From Cephalopachus bancanus (taxonomy: Eukaryota; Chordata; Mammalia; Primates; Tarsiidae), in the NCBI GenBank assembly GCA_027257055.1, contig JAPVLO010000146.1, positions 2,790,001-2,854,000 on the forward strand: DNA of 64,000 nucleotides, in the 5' to 3' direction. Positions 12,011 to 23,569 of this stretch are shown here, piece by piece; position 1 is the first letter of the stretch; every line of letters starts with the position of its first letter. The translations under genes were made by a program, and so were the position numbers. Under the pieces are notes generated by a model. The model did not search any database. It was not told the DNA's origin and was given only the letters and a program-made list of their open reading frames with translations.

Positions 12011-12321
12011 GGCCATTCACTGTGGCTCAACCTGTAATCCCAGCACTTTGGGAAGCCGAGGTGAGAGGATTGCCTGAGCCCAGGGGTTTGAGACCAGCCT
12101 GGGCAATTTGGTGAGACCTCATCTCTACAATAAGTCACAAAAATTACCCAGGCGTGGTGGTGTGCATCTGTAGTTTCAGCTACTTGGAAGACTGAGGCAG
12201 AAGGATCGCCTAAACCCAGCAGGTTGAGGCTGCAGTGACCATGAGCATGCCTCTGCACTCCATCCAGGATGACAGAGTGAGATTCCAACTCAAAAGAAAA
12301 AAAAAAAGAAAAAAGAAAGAA
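12011..12321 (+). mobile_element. Alu-like SINE, the only sense-oriented copy
   Basis: Starts GGCCATTCACTGTGGCTCAACCTGTAATCCCAGC, linker with GAGACCTCATCTCTACAATAAGTC, second arm GTGGTGGTGTGCATCTGTAG, ending GTGAGATTCCAACTC and an A-rich tail 12293-12321. Near-matching direct repeats AAAGAGTCTTT (about 11999) and AAAGAATCTTT (about 12320). The open minus frame 11995-12288 is an antisense shadow of it. Confidence 0.92.
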
Positions 12322-12799
12322 AGAATCTTTCGAACCTCAATAAACCAAATAGAATATTCTTGATATAATTCATAAAGAGGCCAATCAAAAGTAGTTTGTT
12401 GCTTTAAAGTAGAGATTTTTTTTTTTGGCCATAATTCATGGGCATTATATTATTTTATTCTCTGCATGGATGCAGCTTACATTTTTATTTGAACCTTTAC
12501 ATATTCTTTTAAACATAGAATTATAGGGAAAGAAGAGATCTCAAGACCATGAGCACTGACCATGTTAGTGATCCCACCCAAACTGTGATAAAGATTATAT
12601 CAGAGAAGGAAGTGGACTTGAATCCTCCCTAAGAAAACTAGTGTAAGCATGTTTTCTCTTTCAAAAATGATTTTTTCATGCCATAAGAAATTCTTACAAA
12701 ATATTCGTTAATCTTTTATTTTCAGTCTTATAAAAATATGAACATGTAAATATATTTGAAATCAACAAATTAATTCAAGACATCTTTCAAGAAACTATT

Positions 12800-12900
12800 G
12801 AGCCGATAAAAGGTATGACATGTAATGAGTACCCCTGCCCTCAAAGTGGTTACAACCTGGTAAAGGTAGGCATGTAACTGAATATTGCTTGCCAAAACAT
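12800..12900 (-). repeat. probable L2 fragment
   Basis: 'ACCCCTGCCCTCAAAGTGGTTACAACCTGG' matches the antisense L2 3' region. Short; the flank towards 13010 is purine-rich. Confidence 0.5.
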
Positions 12901-13012
12901 GCAAATACACAGGCGCATGTACACATACATACACAATTGCAATACTGTGGAATCAATGCCCAGCATGGAGGTCTGAGTGAGGGGCAATTGATTCCATAAG
13001 TGAGACTAAAAG

Positions 13013-13117
13013 AGGAAAGAAAGGAAGGAATAGAAAGGCAGAGAGAAAAAAATGAGAATGGGGGAAGCAGAAGGGAGAGAGAAAAAGAGAGAGAGAGGGA
13101 GGAAGAGAGAGAGAGAA
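13013..13117 (+). repeat. GA-rich low-complexity tract
   Basis: Imperfect purine tract of GGAA and GAGA runs. It creates the artefactual leucine/serine-rich open frames on the minus strand at 12795-13476. Confidence 0.85.
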
Positions 13118-13149
13118 AACACAACATGGAAGATGTTATAACAGAGATG

Positions 13150-14120
13150 ATTTGCACTATAGGACTTGAAAGATGAGAAGGCATTTCCAGTTCTTAGCCT
13201 GTGTGGGTGGGAGAAATTCAAGTTAGGGAATAAAATACAAGAGAAGGAAAACCTTCTGGAGAGTGATAGGCATGGTGTAGCGTGGCAGTTGAAAAGGCAG
13301 TGAGCTCTGTTTGCATGCAAGTGGCAGGTGATCACTGAAGACTTCTTAGACTTGGGGAAAACATCATAGGATTTGCCTTCAAGAAAGGTAGCACTGGAGA
13401 ATATATCTTGGAAGAGAGTGAGCATGGAGGAAGGAGAGCAGTTGTTGGAGAGAAAGTGAGGAGAAAACCACTCCACCAGGGACTGCTTCTCATCTCTGGC
13501 TTCAGCCTGACAAGCCTGCTGTATAGTTCCAGCTTCTTACAGATGAGTCGTTTGTTTTTTATTTTTCTAACTCAAGGATGATGACAAATTCCTTCTGTTG
13601 CTAATAATTGGATTACATTATTGCCCTCTTCCATCACCTATGTGCCCAATTCCCTGGAATAAATTCCTTCTGTATTAAGTATTCAGAATTGTCTCTGTTT
13701 CATGGCTAGACCCTAACTGGTACACTGTAGCAGTAGTCTAGAGGAGAGGTATTGAGGATCCCAATAGTAGAAGAGAGAGTGAATATGGAGAGGAGAGAGT
13801 GAATTAAAAAAAACAGAACCACAGAATTTAGTGACAAGAGTTTGTTGCGACTGGCCTACCTTACAGAGTGATGTGATTTAAAGAAACAGGCAATGGGGGA
13901 AGAGCAAAGGATTGGAGGAGACCTATAGTGACCAGAAGTCACTTAGACATTTCTACTAAGCAGATGGACATCGGAATTTGGAATTTAGCCTCATATTTGG
14001 AACCTATTAGCATGTAGTAGGATTTGAACAGTATTTACAATCTTGGAAGAGCATTAGGGAAATGATACAGAGTGAATAGAGACACAGGATACAACCTTAT
14101 GGAAGCCCTAATATAAAAAT
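13150..14120 (-). repeat. probable L2 internal sequence, antisense
   Basis: The stretch about 13150-13480 and 13730-14120 (GGAAGAGAGTGAGCATGG, 'CATTTCTACTAAGCAGATGGACATCGG', 'GGAAGCCCTAATATAAAAATTCG') has the wording of antisense L2 3' portions. A non-matching stretch about 13490-13730 interrupts it. Boundaries are uncertain. Confidence 0.4.
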
Positions 14121-14329
14121 TCGGCAGACACAAAGGAAAACCACAGGGAGAAATAGTGTCAGAAAAGCCAAGGGCCTAAAAAAAGACTAATAGTCAAAAA
14201 ATAAGAGGATGGGTTCATTGTCTATGACTACTAAAATGTAATTGGTCATTGACCAATTAATTGAGAGTAGATCCTAAGCTGCTTTGTATTTTTCTTCAAA
14301 GTAATATTCTGGTATATTACTATTCTCAT

Positions 14330-14430
14330 ATTACAATGAGGTGATTGAGGACAAGAGAGATGGGATTTATTTCTAACTTTACCCAGCTAGTATATGGAAG
14401 CTAAGATTTAAAACCAGTTCTGACTAAATT
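14330..14430 (-). repeat. MIR fragment
   Basis: 'TTACAATGAGGTGATTGAGGACAAGAGAG ... ACCCAGCTAGTATATGGAAGCTAAGATTTAAAACCAG' follows antisense MIR. Confidence 0.6.
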
Positions 14431-15753
14431 CCAAAGTTTGTGGTGTCTTGTAAATGGTTACAGTGATTATAAATGCCAGGTTAACAAATTTTATGTTCTT
14501 ATGTAGGAAATGAAAAGTTTGGGACAGAGAAAGTCCTGATCAAAACTATGTTTCAGAAGACTAATCTAAAGGAGATTCTAAGGATTTGGAAAAAAAAATA
14601 GATCTGGGAAAAGGAAGGGCAAGTATTAGAACTCGAAGTATAATGAGAGCCTGACTTAGAGTGTAGATTGGCCAGATTTAGGAAAAACAATAACAACAAA
14701 ATCCAGGTTGCTTAGGTAAATATGTGTTTCTGGTACAAGTGTGTCCCATGTAATATTTGGGATATATTTATATTAAAATGTGTTATTTGTTTAACTAGTG
14801 TTCTATATTTTATCTGGCATCCCATAACATTAAAGTGTAATTCTTGTGCTAATACCTAGAATTTGTGTAGACTCCACTGAGTGCAAAGTCCCTAACAGGA
14901 TTGCTTTTATTAGATGCCAGTCACAAGTTCAGGAGTCCCCAGGCCATCTGCACTTGTGACTAACTGGCTACAAATTTGGAAGTTCCTATGTCTCACTGCC
15001 CCTAGACTTGGTAATCCACAAGAACATTTCACAGAACTCAGGAAAGGACTACACTTATGATTACTCTTTTACTGTAAAGAATTAAAACCAGGACCACTCA
15101 AATAAATACATAGGGTAAGGTCCAGTAAGGTCTCAAAACTAGAGTTTCTATGTCTTCTCCCTACAAAATCAGAATACATTACCTTCCTGGCACATCAATG
15201 TGCTCACCAACCAGGATGCTCACCTAAGCACCAGGGTCCAGCGTTTTTATTGGAGTTTCCTTGTAAAGACATAGTAGATGGAATCATCACTGATATGATT
15301 GTACTCAGTCTCCAAACCTCCCTTCCTTTGACATTCTTTGAATAACAAAGGCACTCCTATCACTTGGGGAATTCCAAGAGCTTAGAATTCTTGCCAAGGC
15401 CAAAGACAAGGCAAATTTTTTTTCTACCACAGAACCCTCATAGTGTACTATGAGAAACGCATTACCCAGGGAGAAGTCTAAATTGATGCTTGTTTTAAAA
15501 TTCCAAACTGAATTGAAGTTAGTTTTAAATTGATGGAAATGTATGAGAAATTGCAGATTGGGATTGGAGGAGGAGGGTAGATAAAGAACTAATTTTAGTT
15601 TCTTAGAGTTGAAGCTATTGGTAATAAAACACTTAGTGTAAATGCAGAGTAAATATATAAACATGCATATCTGAGGTTTAGAAGAACTTTCAGAATAATA
15701 TTTTGAGAGTAAATACTCCATCGCATAAATATGACTGTTGTAGCTCTAAAATG
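14431..15753. other. unassigned intronic sequence
   Basis: Nothing recognisable. A 138-residue open frame on the minus strand (15305-15721) has no domain, no coding bias that I can see and no family likeness. Confidence 0.45.
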
Positions 15754-15755
15754 TA

Positions 15756-18037
15756 TAGTCACACATTGTTTTATTATTCTTCACTTTGCTGTGTTTTACA
15801 GTTACTGCATTTTTGTTTTACAAGTTGAAAGTTTGTGGGAATCATGTGTCAAGCAAGTCTTTTGACATTATTTTTCCAACAGTATGTGCTCACTTCATGT
15901 CTCTGTGTCGCATTTTGGTAATCCTTGCAAATTATCAAAGTTTTGTCACAATTATGTCTTTTGTGGTGATCTGTGATCAGTTACTTTTGATATAACTTTT
16001 GCAATTGTTTTGTAATTGTACCACAGTCGGTGCCCGTTTAAGAAGGCAAACATAATTGAAAAATGTTTTTTGTGTTCTGACTGCTCTAGCAATTGACCAT
16101 TCCTCTTTCTCCCTCTCTTTGGGCCTCCCTGTTTCCAGAGACACAACAATATTAAAATTATACCAATTAATAACCCTACAATGCTATGCCCTCTAAGTAT
16201 TCAAGTAAAAGAAAGAATCTCTCACTTTGAACCAAAAGCTGGAAATGATTAAGCTTAGTGAGGAAGATATGCTGAATGCTGCGATATGCTAAAAGCTAAC
16301 CCTCTTGCACCTAATATTCAAGTTGTGGATGCAAGGGAAAATATGATGAAGGAAATTCAAAGTGCTGCCCCAGTGAACACAGGAATGACAAGAAAGTGAA
16401 ATAGCCTCATTGCTGATATGGAAAAAGTTGGAGTGGTCTGGACAGAAGATCAAACTAGGCACAGCATTCCCTTAAGCCAAAGCCTAATCCTTAGCAAAGC
16501 CCTAACTCACTTCAGTTCTATGAAGACTGAGAGAGACAAGGAAACTGCAGAAAATTTTGGAGCTAACATTTTTGGTTCATGTGGTTTAAGGCAAGAAGCT
16601 ATATACATAACATAAAAGCGGAAAGTGAGGCAGCAAGGGCTGACATAGAAGCAAGTTATCTAGATCTAGTGAGATCATTGATGAAAGTGGCAACACTAGA
16701 AAACATATTTTTAATGTGGGAAAAACAGCCTTCTATTAGAATAAGATGTCATCTAGGTCTTTCATAGCTAAATAGGAACAGTTAATGCCTTACTTCAAGC
16801 TTCAAAGAATAGCCTGACTCTCTTGCTGGGGACTAATACATCTGGTGACTTTAAGTTGAAACCAAGGCTCATTTGCTATTACAAATATCCTAGGGCTCTT
16901 AAGAATTATGCTAAATCTACTCTGTCTGTGCTCAATGATTGGAACAACAAAGCCTGGATGACTGTATACTGAATATTTGGAGCCTACTGTTGAGACCTAC
17001 CGCTCAGGGCAGAGCTGTAATGGAGATGTGCAAGAAGATAAATTTGTTTTATGTCTTCTATTACAGCATCCATTCAGTAGCCCATGAACCAAAGAGTAAT
17101 TTTGACTTTCAAGTCTTATTATTTAAGAAATAAAATTTTTAAGGCTCTAGCTTCCATAGACAGAGATTCTTCTTATGGATCTAGGTGAAGCAATTTGAAA
17201 ACCTTCTGGAAAGGTTTTCACCATTCTAGAAACATTTGTGATTCATGGGAGGAGGTCAAAATATTAGCATTGACAGGAGCTTGGAATAAGTTGCTTCTAA
17301 CCCTGGTGAATGAATTGGAGGAGTTTAAGATTTTAGTGGAGGAAGTAAATGCAGATGTGGTAGAAATAACAAGAGAAATATAATTAGAAGTGGAGCCTAA
17401 AGATGTGACTGAACTGCTGCAGTCTCATGATAAAACTCTAACAGATGGGAATTTGCTTTTTATGGATGAGAAAATAAAGCAATTTCTTGAGATGGAATCT
17501 ACTCCTGGTGATGCTGCTGTGAACATTGTTGAATTGGCAACAAAGGATTTGGAATAGTCCATAAACTTAGTTGATAAAGAAGTAGCAGGATTTGTGGGGA
17601 TTGACTTCATTCTGAAAAAAGTTCTATTGGGTGTAAAATATTCTCAAACAACAGGTGTATGCTACAGAGAAATAGTTCATGAAAGAAAGAGTTAATCATG
17701 TGGCAAGCTTTATTGTCTTATTTTAATTGCACAGCAACCCTGACATTCAGCAACAACCACCCTGATCAGTCAGCAGTCATCAACATCAAGACAGTACCCT
17801 CCACCAGCAAAAGATTATGATTTACAGGGAGCTAAGACAATCATTAGCATTTTCAGTATGAAACTATTTTTAAATTAATGTATGCACACTTGTTTAGACA
17901 TAATGATAATGCTTATTTAACAGACTTCAGTATAATGTAAACATAACTTTTATATGCACTGAGAAACCAAAAGATTTATGACTCGCTTTATTGCAGTGAT
18001 CTGGAACAGAAAGCAAGATATCTCCAAAGCACACCTG
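15756..18037 (+). mobile_element. Tigger1 DNA transposon, decayed
   Basis: A near full-length TcMar-Tigger (pogo-like) element of about 2.28 kb. The left end (CACACATTGTTTTATT) and right end (CTTTATTGCAGTGATCTGGAAC...CACACCTG) are degraded copies of the same terminal inverted repeat. The centre carries transposase wording: 'CTAGAAATGATTAAGCTTAGTGAGGA'-like at 16238, 'GTGGTCTGGACAGAAGATCAAAC' at 16433, 'CTTTAAGTTGAAACCAAGGCTCATTTGC' at 16849, 'AAAACCTTCTGGAAAGG' at 17197. Two internal losses near 16960 and 17008 remove the block that normally holds the second catalytic Asp of the DDE domain, and stops occur throughout, so the transposase is dead. A TA target duplication is plausible at the left edge. 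Confidence 0.93.
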
Positions 18038-18171
18038 TTGCTATACTGCTGTAAAAAAAAAGTATAGTAGAGAAAAGTTTTTTAAAAAAAAAAGTGTTAC
18101 AGGAGGGAAAACAGAAACCCCAAACAAAAAATATGTTTATCACATCTGAAATTTTATTTCTTTCTTTAATT

Positions 18172-18461
18172 CTTTTTGAATAGGCGTCCCACTCTGTCGC
18201 CCAGACTACTGGAGTACAGTAGCATTCTCATGGCCACCACAGCCTCGACCTGCTAGGCTCAGGCAATCTGTTCACCTTACCCTTCCAAGTAGCTGGAACC
18301 ACAGGCATTTGTCACCAAGCCTGCCTAATTTTTTTGTTTATTGTAGAGATGAGGTCTTGCCAAGTTGTGCAGGCTGGTCCTGGACCCCTGGACTCAGGCA
18401 ATCATCTTGCCTCCACTTCCCAAAATGCTGGAATTACAGGTGTGAGCCACTGAGCCTGGCC
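18172..18461 (-). mobile_element. Alu-like SINE, older AluJ-like copy
   Basis: CCCACTCTGTCGCCCAGAC, CACAGCCTCGACCTGCTAGGCTCAGGC, TTATTGTAGAGATGAGGTCTTGCC, CAGGTGTGAGCCACTGAGCC. It is more diverged than its neighbours and inserts close to the right end of the Tigger1. No convincing direct repeats. Confidence 0.88.
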
Positions 18462-18684
18462 CCAAATTTTCTAAATTGTTACAGATGAAATTAATTTGAT
18501 AAAGTTTTTTCATATGAAATCATTTCAGTTGTTTCATATAATGATATTCACTTAAATGCTTTTATATATTTATTCTGTAATTTATTTCTATGTACTTTTC
18601 CTGAATGTTTAACATAGTGATAACCTTTATTGTTATTTATGAAAACTAACTGAATTTTTGCCTACTTTTATTTATATAAATTTA

Positions 18685-18977
18685 TTTATTTATTTGTTTT
18701 GAGTTAGAGTCTTACTCTGTCGCCCAGCCTGGAGTGCAGTGGCTGCTCCCGGCCGCCGCAGCCTCGACCTGCTGGGCTCCGGCGATCCTTCTGCCTCAAC
18801 CTTTCAAGTAGCTGGAACTACAGGCATGCGCTTCCACGCTCGGCTAATTTTTTGATTTATTGTAGAGATGAGGTCTCGCCAAGTTGCCCAGGTGGGTCTT
18901 GAACCTGCAGGATCAGACAATTCACTCACCTCAGCCTCCCAAGACGTGGGATTACAGACTGAGCCACCGAGCCCGGC
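18685..18977 (-). mobile_element. Alu-like SINE, lineage-specific type
   Basis: GAGTTAGAGTCTTACTCTGTCGCCC, CCCGGCCGCCGCAGCCTCGACCTGCTGGGCTCC, GGGATTACAGACTGAGCCACCGAGCCCGGC. Perfect 17-bp direct repeats (TTATTTATATAAATTTA) at 18668-18684 and 18978-18994. It lies 224 bp from the previous SINE in the same orientation. Confidence 0.96.
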
Positions 18978-19094
18978 TTATTTATATAAATTTAATGTAT
19001 TTGGTAAACTATCAAAATATTAGAAAGATAACCTTATGTGGATTTGGCCAACTTTTTAAGTTCCATAAAAAGGAGGCTGTAGAGCCTATGGATT

Positions 19095-19765
19095 TTAGTA
19101 TTTTTAATAGGAGGAGGGACCCCAAATAACTCAGAATTTATTCATAAAAAATTATGTATTCTTGCATACTTAAACTTCATTCACTTTCAAAGTACTCTAT
19201 GTCTGATACAATACACCTATCGAGACACTTTTTCCACTGCTCAAAACAGTTTTTGAACTTGTCAATTTTGATACCTTTTAGTGTTTCTGCAGTTTTGGTT
19301 TATCATCTCTTCCACATCAGTATAACATTTCCCTTTGAAAACTTTTCTCATCAAGGGAAACACAGAAAAAAGTCACTTGGAGGAAGATCAAGTGAATGGG
19401 AGGGTGGGACATGAGGTCATGCCATTTTCGGTCAAAAACTGCTGAACGCTTAGGATGATGTAGGCAGATGTATTGCTTTGGTGGAAGACCCAGTCACTGG
19501 TTTGCCACAACTTGGTACGTTTTTCCTGCAAATCATGACGCAACCTTCTCAGAACTTCCAGATAAAAACTTCGGTTGACCATTTGATCCGGAGGAACAAA
19601 TTCCGAATGTACTACAAGGGTTCCCCCCTCCAAAAATATAATTCTTGGGTTTTTTTGCATCCCCCCGCTTTTAAAATTAATATATGTTGCCTCATTCAGT
19701 CTGGCTTCGAAGTTAACCCAGGCTTTACTCTTCAAAGTTTACCTTTTCTTGCAGACAGAAAGGTC
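19095..19765 (-). mobile_element. mariner-family transposon, 3' half of transposase
   Basis: The minus strand encodes the C-terminal part of a mariner (TcMar) transposase. Around 19450-19580 it reads EFVPPDQMVNRSFYLEVLRR ... LSVQQFLTENGM; further left, frame-broken, comes a D-L-P-P-S-D-F-F-L-like block at the third catalytic Asp. The second catalytic motif, normally HDNAPAH, is HQSNTSAY, so the Asp is lost. At the low-coordinate edge, GGGACCCCAAATAAC resembles a mariner terminal repeat. The 5' half of the gene and the other terminal repeat are missing. The exact subfamily is not determined. Confidence 0.85.
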
Positions 19766-20004
19766 AACAAAATGGAATTAAAGTCAGTGCTTTTATCTAT
19801 TTATTTAAAATGTGTTCTTTAATTACAAAATGGCTCACAAGTAGTAATAATAAATTAATTTAAATAATTATAGTTTTCAAATGCCCAAATGGGAAATAAC
19901 TGCAGTGTATCTGCATAACATCATAAAGACCATGGGCATTGCCACATTACATATGCTTGTAAAATGTACATTCTTTTGTCTAGTGTCCTACTACAATATA
20001 CTAA

Positions 20005-20095
20005 AATTTAACAAATTTGTTAAGTACCTGCTATGTACCTAAGTGCTGTTCTAAGTATTGTGGAACTTACAAAAATAAATAATATATAATCTTAT
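20005..20095 (-). repeat. L2 3' fragment
   Basis: 'TTAAGTACCTGCTATGTACCTAAGTGCTGTTCTAAGTATTG' followed by AAATAAATAA is the antisense L2 3' end pattern. Confidence 0.65.
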
Positions 20096-20269
20096 GTGAA
20101 GAGGAATACTTACGGAAACACCAACATTTATGTTTTATCATTATGATTTTGGTTAAAAGTATTTTGCTATAATGTCACTAGCTGCATTATCTGCTGCATA
20201 ATTAATAATCCAAATTAAACGGAGGATAAGTAGAGATGTCTTTGAAACACGCAAACAAGCAAATTGCTT

Positions 20270-20605
20270 CAGCCTTTTGAACTTCATGTCTTAATCTATA
20301 AATGAGAGATTGGACCAAATTTTCTAGTCCTGCTTTTGCAGTTCTTGATAGTGTTTGTAGTGTCAGATAGTAGGTTTTATTACCTTAAATCCAAGTTCTG
20401 TTTGAAGCCTTAACACTGGGGATTATGGGTAATGTTTCCTCTTCATTAGCATGTGGTTCAAAGGCATGGAGTGATCACTGGAGGCCTGGTTTCCAGTACT
20501 TGGTCTGTCAAAAACTTCAGTATTCCTCAGTGTTCTCAACTGTAAAATGAGCAGATCTGTAATAAACTTTATGATGCTTTCCAGTTTTAAAGTCTATGAG
20601 TTTTT
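20270..20605 (+). repeat. possible MIR-class fragments
   Basis: Two stretches ('AATCTATAAATGAGAGATTGGACC' near 20293, 'CTCAACTGTAAAATGAGCAGATCTG ... TTCCAGTTTTAAAGTCTATGAG' near 20535) follow the wording of sense MIR-type 3' ends. Both are weak. Confidence 0.35.
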
Positions 20606-22799
20606 TAAAGTTCCTGTAATATCCAGGTTAAGACCAAACTAATCAAAATCTAATACATAAAATATTTTAAAGAAATATTTTTATTGCTTTCAAACTATGC
20701 AGTTGGAAGTGAGGCTAGTGTAGAAGACAGCTTAATAAAAATAGCTGAAGCATATGCTATACCAAAGAAATGATATTCTTTAAAGTTTAAATATGGAATA
20801 TATCACTAAAATGGTTATATCTCCAGTTTTTAGGATGCTTAAAATAGTTTGTTCTTTTAAAAGGAATTAAAGTCACTCATATAGTATCTACACAGTCATA
20901 GATAAACTATTTTCAGAAGGTTGGTTTTTCTTCCTCTATAACGCAAAGACAGATTTCAGCCTGAACATTTTTCATATGGTAACAAATAAGCCACGTGCTG
21001 TTATGTTACAGTATGCTGGCATTGGTATAAAGCATTGCAGACACTATTGGGTGGGAGAAATTTATTTTGTGCATTAAAAATTTTGGTGGGATTTTTGACT
21101 GCATATGTTTATTTATTTGAATTTTTGGATGTTGATTTCTAAATCAATAATTTAAAGTAACAATGAATTGGGAAGGTTACCATAATTAAAATTATCTTAG
21201 ATTTATGTCAGAACTCTCATTTCTAAGTCTAATTTGGGAAGTTGCCAACTGGACTGTTCAAATTTTAGACCTAAAATGTTTCTAACTGCTGTTTCATGTT
21301 GTGATGCTCCAGGAATATGGAGAATTTGGGTCAGAGAAAAACAAACCCGGGCATCTATCTGAGCTCTCTGTTTCCTTTGTTTAGGGAAAGGTGTTTTATA
21401 CAATATGTCTGCTTACCGACATGCTACCTCTATGAAAATTCATCACTTTCCTTTTGTGTTATTTATTTCACTAGGAAATATGTTACTCTTTAGTTCAGTT
21501 GCAAATCAAAAGTTACTCCTTTTAATAGTAACTAGATATTGACAGTATTTTTAAATGTTATTGAAAGTTCATATAGAGCACTATATAGAATTTAATTCAG
21601 ATGTTTTTGTATTCTCAGAAGGCTGAGTAGATGCGATGTATCAAACAATAAAAAGCTGTCTTTTGGGGTATGCATATCATTATGCTATTTCATAAAAGCG
21701 GGTAAACCCCAAACTGAAGTATGCACGAATGTCTTCCAGTGTGGGCTCTGGCCACAGAATTCCCATTAGCATGAGCTTGGCACAGCTTCTTGTCTCACAG
21801 ACAGTGAAGAACATGACTTTTCCACCCTTGAGGCAATAAAATAAATTAAAGGGTGCGGCATTAAATGAGTTGAATTTTGAGTAGTATTTTTCATGCCTTC
21901 AACATTTCAAAATCAGTTTATCCTTATGTAGCAGCATTTGGAATCATGAAACAAGGGATTCCTCTGCGTGTGCCAGTATGCAGGTTCTTTTGATTTTCTG
22001 GAATCGTGTGTGTGTCAAACAATCTTTTCCGGTCCTATTCCCATTGTGGTCCCTGGGTAGTGTGTATGACTAGAACTTTGTAATTCACTATAAATCACAA
22101 AGAAATGAGCACCATGAAAGGTAAGACATCTCTTGTTTGTTTCCATTGGGTCTGGCCCAGGCTATTAAAGTCCCTACATATCTCCATGACACAGAAGCAA
22201 GAGTTTGTGCAAAGAATGTCCCCAGGGCCCAACCAAATCCTTCCTCTACAGACGCTGCCATACTTTGTCTATGTTCATTATGCCTGTGCTTCCTCCAATT
22301 TTGCACTTTCTCTCAGTATTTCCCAGAGTCCAGAGAGCATTCCTTTTATCTGAAATAGAAGTTTATTTTTGTTTTCATGGAACAGAGGTTGATGTTTAGT
22401 GTTATCACGTGTCTTCTCTAATTAGAGATCGTTCTTCTTATATTCTTGGAAATAAGAAGGGGATAATTTAATTCCCAGTGCATTTAAACACTTACCTCAG
22501 AGATGGTAGGATCTACATTTTATCTAATCCCCTTTAATCACAAAAAATGTGGATCCTCACTCACCACCCAGACAGCAATATCTGAAGGCTCTGGAACTCT
22601 AGAGAGAGTTGCCCAGCAAAGCTGCTTCCTCTTTCTAGATGTGTGATGTTTTTTAAGAGATCAAAATAAGTACGCTTTCCCCATATTGATCTGTCCCATA
22701 TTTTTCTCCCACACAATGGTTTTATTGTTATTATCTTTCCAAAAGCACCCTATGATTATTGATAAAAGTATTTCAAACATAATAGACTGACACATTTTG
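20606..22799. other. unassigned intronic sequence
   Basis: No element recognised. Overlapping open frames at 22088-22399 on both strands are chance frames without splice context. Confidence 0.5.
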
Positions 22800-22965
22800 A
22801 ACATTTAAACAGTATCAGGCATCATGCTAAGTTCATAACGTAATTGAACACATGTAATCTATAACTACTGTGAGATTTATCCCAGTTTTACAGATGAGAA
22901 ATTGAGACTCAGAATTTTGAAGCTTGCTCAAAGTCAGCTTGTCAGGGTTAGAGCCAAGGTTTAAA
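22800..22965 (-). repeat. MIR SINE
   Basis: 'AGTATCAGGCATCATGCTAAG', 'CCCAGTTTTACAGATGAGAAATTGAGACTCAG', 'AAGCTTGCTCAAAGTCAGCTTGTCAGGGTTAGAGCC' match antisense MIR order. Confidence 0.82.
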
Positions 22966-23302
22966 AAAGGAATGCCTACCTTCTATTCTATTCTAGTAGT
23001 GGGCCATGGCCAGTTAATTGTTTTCTAGGTGATGCCTCACGTTGGGACTTCTGAAACTAATGTTTTAAAGGGCCTATTGTTTGTTTTTCAGGCGCCATAC
23101 TTTTAGTGTTTAAGCTTGTGACTTTTTAATTACATGTCCGTCGTTGCTGTACATTTTATGTTATAGTTTCTTTGTCTAAAACCACCATATTTCTACATTT
23201 TGCTATAGCTTCTCTGCTCATGCTTACTCATGTCTCTCAGAACCAGAGTAGATCAAATAAAATTTGCTCATGATAGGAAACAAAGACAAAATGAAAGGGT
23301 GT

Positions 23303-23305
<3 letters not shown>

Positions 23306-23359
<54 letters not shown>
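23306..23359 (+). repeat. (TG)27 microsatellite
   Basis: Uninterrupted TG dinucleotides, immediately followed by the GA tract. Confidence 0.98.
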
Positions 23360-23360
<1 letters not shown>

Positions 23361-23367
23361 TATATAC

Positions 23368-23420
23368 GAGAGAAAAAGAGAGAGAGAAAAAAGAGAGAGA
23401 AAAAAGAGAGAGAGAAAGAG

Positions 23421-23469
<49 letters not shown>
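23368..23469 (+). repeat. (GA)n microsatellite
   Basis: GA units with short A runs in the first 55 bases, then a pure GA array of about 21 units. The neighbouring Arg/Glu- and Leu/Ser-rich open frames (23230-23569) are products of these repeats. Confidence 0.97.
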
Positions 23470-23470
<1 letters not shown>

Positions 23471-23569
23471 ACACGCATTCATATAGCATATTCCTTAGAT
23501 ATGGGTGAATATGTAAATGTTGACCCTAGAAAGGCTTCTCAGGTTGTGCCTGTTGAAGAGTTTTTCTAG

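Noticed and set aside
13006..13476. 156-residue minus-strand open frame with a serine/leucine-rich centre
   Set aside because: Its centre is a GA-rich low-complexity tract and its flanks look like antisense L2; no splice or start evidence.
15305..15721. 138-residue minus-strand open frame
   Set aside because: No domain, no likeness to known proteins, no promoter or splice context; long frames of this size occur by chance in 64 kb.
23230..23569. Arg/Glu-rich and Leu/Ser-rich open frames
   Set aside because: They are translations of the TG and GA microsatellites.
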